This document shows, in pieces, positions 29,683-33,683 of a DNA stretch of 33,683 nt. Each line of letters begins with the position of its first letter. Positions within the stretch are counted from its first letter, which is position 1. The stretch is from Methanobacteriaceae archaeon (GTDB lineage Archaea > Methanobacteriota > Methanobacteria > Methanobacteriales > Methanobacteriaceae). Both the position numbers and the translations under genes were made by a program. The stretch spans positions 1 through 33,683 of the forward strand of contig CAAFWR010000098.1 of the NCBI GenBank assembly GCA_900766745.1. The letters run 5' to 3'. The notes under the pieces were generated by a model. It did not search any database. It was not told where the DNA came from and was given only the letters and a program-made list of their open reading frames with translations.

Positions 29683-30435
29683 ATGCCAGAATACCAAAAC
29701 AAACATTCGAGAGATTATACCAGACAATCTCCATACACTTCTACAAATTACAATCCAAACAGTAATCGAAGAACAACCTCCTATACTTCTTCCAGTCAAA
29801 GACCGGTAAGAAATCAGGAAACTTCTTCCTATCAGCGTCGTAACAAGTTTTCATACTCAGGAGATACAAGCCCATCTTATTATTCAGGAAATACAGCTCC
29901 GTCTTATTATTCAGGAAGTGCAACTCCCTCTTACTATTCAGGAGACATAGCTCCATCTTATCAAAGACGTGTAAATACCCAGCAAAGAACTTATCAGCCC
30001 GTAACACATGATTCCCGCCCTGTAAGAACCCCTTACAAAAGACAAGAAAATTATAAAGAAGAAACAGATAACAACCTGCAGGATATACAGAATACATCTG
30101 TAAATAATCTTCAAAATAAATCCAAAGCAAAATCTAAGAAAAAGAAAAAAAGCAAGAAAAAGAAGATTCTTACAACATTGATTGCGTCTTTGATTGTTGT
30201 TCTATGTGGCACTTCTGGATATCTGTATTATCAGTACAAAGCGGACCAAAACAGAGGAACAACAGAATTCGTCCCTTTATCTGAAAAGTTAGTTATGCCA
30301 AAGCATGACCCTGAAGACAGAGTTGTTGAAGTGACTCTAGAGGATATGGATGGAAAGATGTATCACAAATACGAGCTGCATAAGCAAAGAGAAGATGGAA
30401 CATACAACTGGAACAAGGCGGACAAATGGGATTAA
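29683..30435 (+). CDS. Low-complexity single-span membrane protein, unknown
   Basis: A 250-residue protein. ATG 29683 follows AAAGGAG; the in-frame TTG at 29650 is inside the terminator hairpin. Residues 1-150 are Ser/Tyr/Thr/Arg/Gln-rich and disordered, with four copies of a SYYSG-type repeat (residues about 67-98). A block of Lys (KKKKKSKKKK, about 160) precedes one membrane helix (about 168-188, TLIASLIVVLCGTSGYLYY), and about 60 residues follow outside. The positive-inside rule puts the repeat region in the cytoplasm. The external part, with VVEVTLEDMDGKMYHKYEL, may be a small domain. It overlaps the prepilin-peptidase-like gene by 10 bp, so the two are coupled. Family unknown. Confidence 0.6.
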   Translation: MPEYQNKHSRDYTRQSPYTSTNYNPNSNRRTTSYTSSSQRPVRNQETSSYQRRNKFSYSGDTSPSYYSGNTAPSYYSGSATPSYYSGDIAPSYQRRVNTQQRTYQPVTHDSRPVRTPYKRQENYKEETDNNLQDIQNTSVNNLQNKSKAKSKKKKKSKKKKILTTLIASLIVVLCGTSGYLYYQYKADQNRGTTEFVPLSEKLVMPKHDPEDRVVEVTLEDMDGKMYHKYELHKQREDGTYNWNKADKWD

Positions 30436-30911
30436 CACTTGAGTCAATCTGGACTTCTTTTCAGAATACACTCAACACAATTCTAAACACGTCCTTTAAT
30501 GTTCCTACGTTGTTTTGTGTTGTGATTCTAGGAGTTTTAGCTATATATGACTGGAGAGAAAGACGTATTCGAAATTCAATTATTACTGTTACGTTTATTA
30601 TCATGGTTCTTTATGGATTGGATTCTGGTACATGGTATACCATGCTTCGTTCAGGTGCAGTGTCCTTCGCTTTTTATATGATATTCTGGATGCTTGGAGT
30701 TTTATATGAAGGTGATGTGAAGGTTCTTACCTTGCTTGGTGCTTGGTTTGGGTTTTGGGTTGCTGCTGAGTATATGATTATTGCGTGTTTATTGGCTTGT
30801 GTCTGGATTGTTTACAGGAAGCTTAGACGAAAGAGAATCGACGGAGTTCCTTTGATTTCCTTCCTTTTTCTGGCTTTTGTTCTGGTTATTATCTTTCAAA
30901 TTCCTGTTTAG
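30426..30911 (+). CDS. A24-type prepilin peptidase-like membrane protein
   Basis: A 161-residue multi-span protein with about five hydrophobic segments. It holds the two Asp motifs of type IV prepilin peptidases: IYDWRERRIRN near residue 41 and EGDVKVL near 96 (family GD-x-K). These aspartyl proteases cut the leader of type IV pilins, competence pseudopilins and Tad pilins at the inner membrane face; the short form without the N-terminal methylase domain is like TadV/CpaA or archaeal types. No type IV pilin, ATPase or TadB/C gene is in the window. The start overlaps the previous gene. Which substrate it cuts is unknown; neighbours show no clear class III leader. Confidence 0.75.
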   Translation: MGLTLESIWTSFQNTLNTILNTSFNVPTLFCVVILGVLAIYDWRERRIRNSIITVTFIIMVLYGLDSGTWYTMLRSGAVSFAFYMIFWMLGVLYEGDVKVLTLLGAWFGFWVAAEYMIIACLLACVWIVYRKLRRKRIDGVPLISFLFLAFVLVIIFQIPV

Positions 30912-30940
30912 CTGTTCTTTAAATAAGAGCAGCTTTTTTT
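30911..30940 (+). terminator. Intrinsic terminator
   Basis: GCTGTTCTT (30911-30919) pairs with AAGAGCAGC (30925-30933), one G-U, followed by a T-run. Confidence 0.88.
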
Positions 30941-30988
30941 CTGAGATTTTAAAGCAATCTTAAAAATGGTTCGTAGAAGGGAAATTAC

Positions 30989-31060
30989 GGTTCACTGTCT
31001 ATGTTGAAATATGTCGCTTACACGTGATGATTCTGTCATCACAGGATAAGCTAGAAAAGG
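30989..31060 (+). promoter_or_regulatory. Shared promoter-region motif, leader hairpin and RBS (copy C)
   Basis: GGTTCACT (30989-30996), five bases, TGTTGAAATATGTCG (31002-31016). The last G opens the stem GCTTA (31016-31020) with TAAGC (31047-31051), enclosing GTGATGA (31024-31030) with TCATCAC (31036-31042). TAGAAAAGGAGAAAA follows to ATG 31070. The stem is longer than in copies A and B but the borders are the same. Confidence 0.65.
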
Positions 31061-31069
31061 AGAAAATAT

Positions 31070-33439
31070 ATGGCATTGAATTTTAACAATTTTGCAGTTA
31101 ATACACCTGCAACTAAGACGGTTTTGCGAGGCGAAATCGACTGTATTACATGGGAAAAAGATTCAGATGAATCTCCCAAAACATACAGAATCGACCTACG
31201 TACAAATGAGCCTGTAAAGGTTCCTGGAAAAGATCGCAGAACAAGCATCGTACCTGTATGGGTGTATATGCATGAATGTATTGAAGGTGGCTACATAGAA
31301 GTATGTGGCAACTGGAAGCTTAGCGAGATATACGGTACCAGCTTTGATGCGTCTCATACAAGAAATGGTGATTATGCTACGTATGTGGATGACGATGAAG
31401 ATGGAGCTATGGCAATGTTAAAGCTTTGTTTCGGTCCTAAAAGAGCATCTATGGTTGTCGACCATTTGGATGACAGTGCTTTGGATGCTTGGAATCTGTT
31501 CAAAGCTTCCAGAGATGAGTTTGAACGAGAAACTCGTGGCGTTCGAGGCATTGGACCTAAGACAATCGAATCGGCGTATATCAAATATGCTGACCACATG
31601 GGTGCTGAAGTATTGTTTCGTACATTCAAAAAGTATGGAATGGATATGACAGACGCTTTACAGATATTTGAGGCATTTGGCATTAATGCTTTGGATACCA
31701 TCCAAAAGAATCCTTATAAGCTTTCAAAGATTATGGGATTTTGGAAGGCGGACTCTATCGCCTTGAAACACTATCATGTGGCAAAAGATGATGCCAGACG
31801 TGTAAACGCCAGCATCATGTCTGTTATGCATGAGCAGGAATCAAGCGGTGGTCACACATTCATGCGTCTTCGTGACGGTGTTGGAAATGTTCCGACTTTG
31901 CTTGGAAGCGTATCAAGAACGTTGCACATTGATGAATCACATGTATCCCAATGTGTAAATGACTTGACGGAGCGTATGAAACTTCGCATGGATAAGCAGG
32001 GAGATAAATACGGTTTACACGATATCGTATATCTTCCAAAGTTCTACAATGCAGAAGTGAATCTGGCAAAAAATTTAAAAGCCATGATTCGTGGCAGCAG
32101 TCAAATGGAAGAGGGTTTTATTAAAAGTGAAATCGAAACTTATGAAGAGGCTAAATCAGCCGAACTAAGCTGTAACTTTCGTTTGGCAGATGCACAGAAG
32201 CAGGCAGTACTGACATCCTGCCGTTCTAAGTTCTCTATCATTTCTGGAGCACCTGGAACCGGCAAGACTACAATCATCGACTGCATTTGTAACGTGTTCA
32301 AAGCTTTTGAACCTAGAACCCGTATCAGTCTTTGTGCTCCTACAGGAAAAGCTGCAAAAAGAATGACTGAATCAACTGGGATGGAGGCTTCAACAGTCCA
32401 CAGATTGTTACGCTATGATCCTGAAACAGGGGATTTTACTTTCAACGGTAAGAATCCCTTAGATGCAGATGTCATTATTGCAGATGAATGCAGTATGATG
32501 GGGGTCTGTTTGTGTGATTCTTTGATTGATGCAGTCAACGACCATGCAACTGTTATCTTTGTCGGTGATAAAGACCAGCTTCCATCAGTAGATGCAGGAC
32601 AGGTCTTAGCAGATATGCTTGCTGTAAACAGTATTCCAAAAACAATCCTGACAGATATCAAACGTCAGGACGACGGGTCAACTGTTCTAAACAGAGCCTT
32701 CGATATTTCAGGAGCTTTGGGACACGAACCAAAAATGCCTGATTTATCCCCAGCTCATGATTTTCATTTTTATGAGATACCAGAAATCGTTCATGGTGCT
32801 CCAGAAGAATGGCTGGAAGGGCGTATTAAATATATCAAGGATAATACGCTGGAGCTGTTCAAAGAACAGGTGGATAAATACGGAATTGAAAACGTATTAT
32901 TTATGATTCCTCAGAATCGTGGTGGATTAGGCGTTAATGATTTCAACCCTTTGATTCAGGACATTATCAATCCAGAATCGGATGATAAACCTGAATTAAA
33001 AATCGGGCGTCGAGTTTACCGTATTGGAGACCGTGTAATTCAGCTCGAAAACGAAGATGACTACAATGTATACAATGGTATGATTGGAGTTATTACAAGC
33101 ATTTTCAAAGATGAGGAAACTGGGCGTGATACAATTGAAGTAGATTTTGGAGATGATGTTATTGTGGATTATCAGCGTGACCGTTTTGATAAGTTCAAAT
33201 TGGCTTATGCTTTAACGATTCATAAATGTCAGGGTTCTGAAGCGAAATCAATCATTTTACTGATTGCTCCGGAACATTCTCGGATGGCTACTAAGAAGTT
33301 GATTTATACGGGTTTGACTAGATGCAGAACGGAATGCAATTTAGTTAGCACGTATAATACAATATATCACGCGTCAATGACTTCTGAAGCAATTCGGTTA
33401 AGTATGTTGAGAAATCGCCTAAATTATATAGGTAACTGA
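31070..33439 (+). CDS. RecD2-like superfamily 1 DNA helicase
   Basis: A 789-residue protein. An N-terminal region of about 140 residues and helix-hairpin-helix elements (GVRGIGPKTIESAY, about 157-170) match the RecD2 layout. Walker A is GAPGTGKTT (about 394-402), Walker B IIADECSMM (about 467-475), motif III GDKDQLPSVDAG (about 500-511), and a TDIKRQ motif follows near 529. The C-terminal 2B/UvrD_C_2 part has LAYALTIHKCQGSEAKSI (about 712-729) and YTGLTRCR (about 745). Such enzymes unwind DNA 5' to 3' and act in repair or replication. It has the same leader type as the origin-proximal 9479 gene and the amidoligase gene, suggesting a common programme. A conjugative relaxase fusion is excluded by the absence of a relaxase domain. 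Confidence 0.88.
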   Translation: MALNFNNFAVNTPATKTVLRGEIDCITWEKDSDESPKTYRIDLRTNEPVKVPGKDRRTSIVPVWVYMHECIEGGYIEVCGNWKLSEIYGTSFDASHTRNGDYATYVDDDEDGAMAMLKLCFGPKRASMVVDHLDDSALDAWNLFKASRDEFERETRGVRGIGPKTIESAYIKYADHMGAEVLFRTFKKYGMDMTDALQIFEAFGINALDTIQKNPYKLSKIMGFWKADSIALKHYHVAKDDARRVNASIMSVMHEQESSGGHTFMRLRDGVGNVPTLLGSVSRTLHIDESHVSQCVNDLTERMKLRMDKQGDKYGLHDIVYLPKFYNAEVNLAKNLKAMIRGSSQMEEGFIKSEIETYEEAKSAELSCNFRLADAQKQAVLTSCRSKFSIISGAPGTGKTTIIDCICNVFKAFEPRTRISLCAPTGKAAKRMTESTGMEASTVHRLLRYDPETGDFTFNGKNPLDADVIIADECSMMGVCLCDSLIDAVNDHATVIFVGDKDQLPSVDAGQVLADMLAVNSIPKTILTDIKRQDDGSTVLNRAFDISGALGHEPKMPDLSPAHDFHFYEIPEIVHGAPEEWLEGRIKYIKDNTLELFKEQVDKYGIENVLFMIPQNRGGLGVNDFNPLIQDIINPESDDKPELKIGRRVYRIGDRVIQLENEDDYNVYNGMIGVITSIFKDEETGRDTIEVDFGDDVIVDYQRDRFDKFKLAYALTIHKCQGSEAKSIILLIAPEHSRMATKKLIYTGLTRCRTECNLVSTYNTIYHASMTSEAIRLSMLRNRLNYIGN

Positions 33440-33559
33440 AAAAAAATTGTAACGTAACTGAAAAAAAATTTTAGGCGGTTTTGTACAAAAAATGAACAAA
33501 ACCCCCATGATAACTTAAGTTTAAAATTCGGGCAAAAATTGTTAAAATGAACAAAACCC
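33433..33559 (+). repeat. Two pairs of short direct repeats after the helicase gene
   Basis: TAACTGAAAAAAAATT occurs at 33433-33448 and 33455-33470 (22 bp apart). ATGAACAAAACCC occurs at 33492-33504 and 33547-33559 (55 bp apart). The second pair faintly resembles the origin iteron core. Function unknown. Confidence 0.6.
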
Positions 33560-33567
33560 ACAAAAAA

Positions 33568-33603
33568 AGTATGAGTTCAAGAAGAATTCATACTCTTTTT
33601 TTT
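33568..33603. terminator. Intrinsic terminator, possibly bidirectional
   Basis: AGTATGAGTTC (33568-33578) pairs with GAATTCATACT (33584-33594), eleven pairs with one G-U, flanked by an A-run on the left and a T-run on the right, so it can serve the helicase gene and a minus-strand gene from the right. Confidence 0.85.
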
Positions 33604-33605
33604 GC

Positions 33606-33683
33606 TTACAACAGGACATGGGTTTCACGCATTCTCAGACCGCTGCAGTATGTACAGGAAGTCATTCCACGAATGTGTTTCTC
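33606..33683 (-). CDS. Possible C-terminal end of a minus-strand gene cut by the window edge
   Basis: Read on the minus strand the frame is open from the window edge to TAA (33606-33608), giving 25 residues that include MTSCTYCSGLRMRETHV, with a CxxC pair. It ends three bases from the bidirectional terminator, which is the expected distance. A plus-strand frame is also open across the same stretch, so this call is weak. Confidence 0.3.
   Translation of the reverse strand, partial: EKHIRGMTSCTYCSGLRMRETHVLL

Noticed and set aside
30426..30911. Evidence of a full type IV pilus or Tad system
   Set aside because: Only the peptidase is present; no pilin with a class III leader, ATPase or TadB/C-like gene was found.

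Overview
The window looks like part of a large low-GC plasmid from a gut-type Bacillota. The Erysipelotrichia are my best guess, from protein style only. The plasmid call rests on a Rep_3-type initiator (minus strand, 7276-8421) facing an iteron origin: five repeats at exact 21 bp spacing, more copies on both sides, DnaA-box-like sequences and two identical 20-bp palindromes. Nearly everything else is on the plus strand in short units, each closed by a strong intrinsic terminator. No relaxase, type IV secretion gene, ParA/ParB gene, sortase or transposase was seen, so those functions must lie outside the window or in the host.

Layout. 1-465: decayed gene ends. 466-3131: amidoligase plus class II glutamine amidotransferase, translationally coupled. 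3250-4443: an unknown small gene and a MazEF-type toxin-antitoxin pair that share an operator-like sequence. 4662-6860: a small membrane protein, then an IscB RNA-guided nuclease with a foldable omega-RNA region just upstream. 6861-9478: rep and origin. 9479-12273: a Gln-rich, possibly SpoVG-like protein and an acidic single-span membrane protein whose coding sequence contains two perfect origin iterons. 12400-27795: a surface block with an LPSTG pilin, a 2275-residue fibre with a subtilisin-like head, a 1044-residue thioester/TQ-ester adhesin, and smaller secreted or anchored proteins. 27930-30911: two unknown small genes, a SecG-like subunit, a membrane-tethered CPHC thioredoxin, a roughly 355-nt structured noncoding RNA with its own promoter and terminator, a Lys-rich membrane protein, and an A24 prepilin-peptidase-like protein. 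31070-33439: a RecD2-like helicase.

How it fits together. The surface proteins would be exported by Sec; the plasmid SecG and CPHC thioredoxin may support export and disulfide formation of the Cys-containing adhesins. The adhesins use chemistry that stabilises long fibres (E-box/isopeptide, Thr-Gln ester, possibly thioester). Three of them carry a C2H2 zinc-finger-like module, and in two it is almost identical.

Most notable signals. (1) The noncoding RNA at 29304-29660 contains a segment that folds like the tRNA-like domain of tmRNA but has no room for a tag reading frame. (2) Three distant genes share a 28-bp promoter-region motif followed by a hairpin whose stem changes sequence but keeps pairing. 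(3) IscB with its omega-RNA candidate. (4) The amidoligase/amidotransferase pair. (5) The protease-headed fibre and the shared zinc-finger module.
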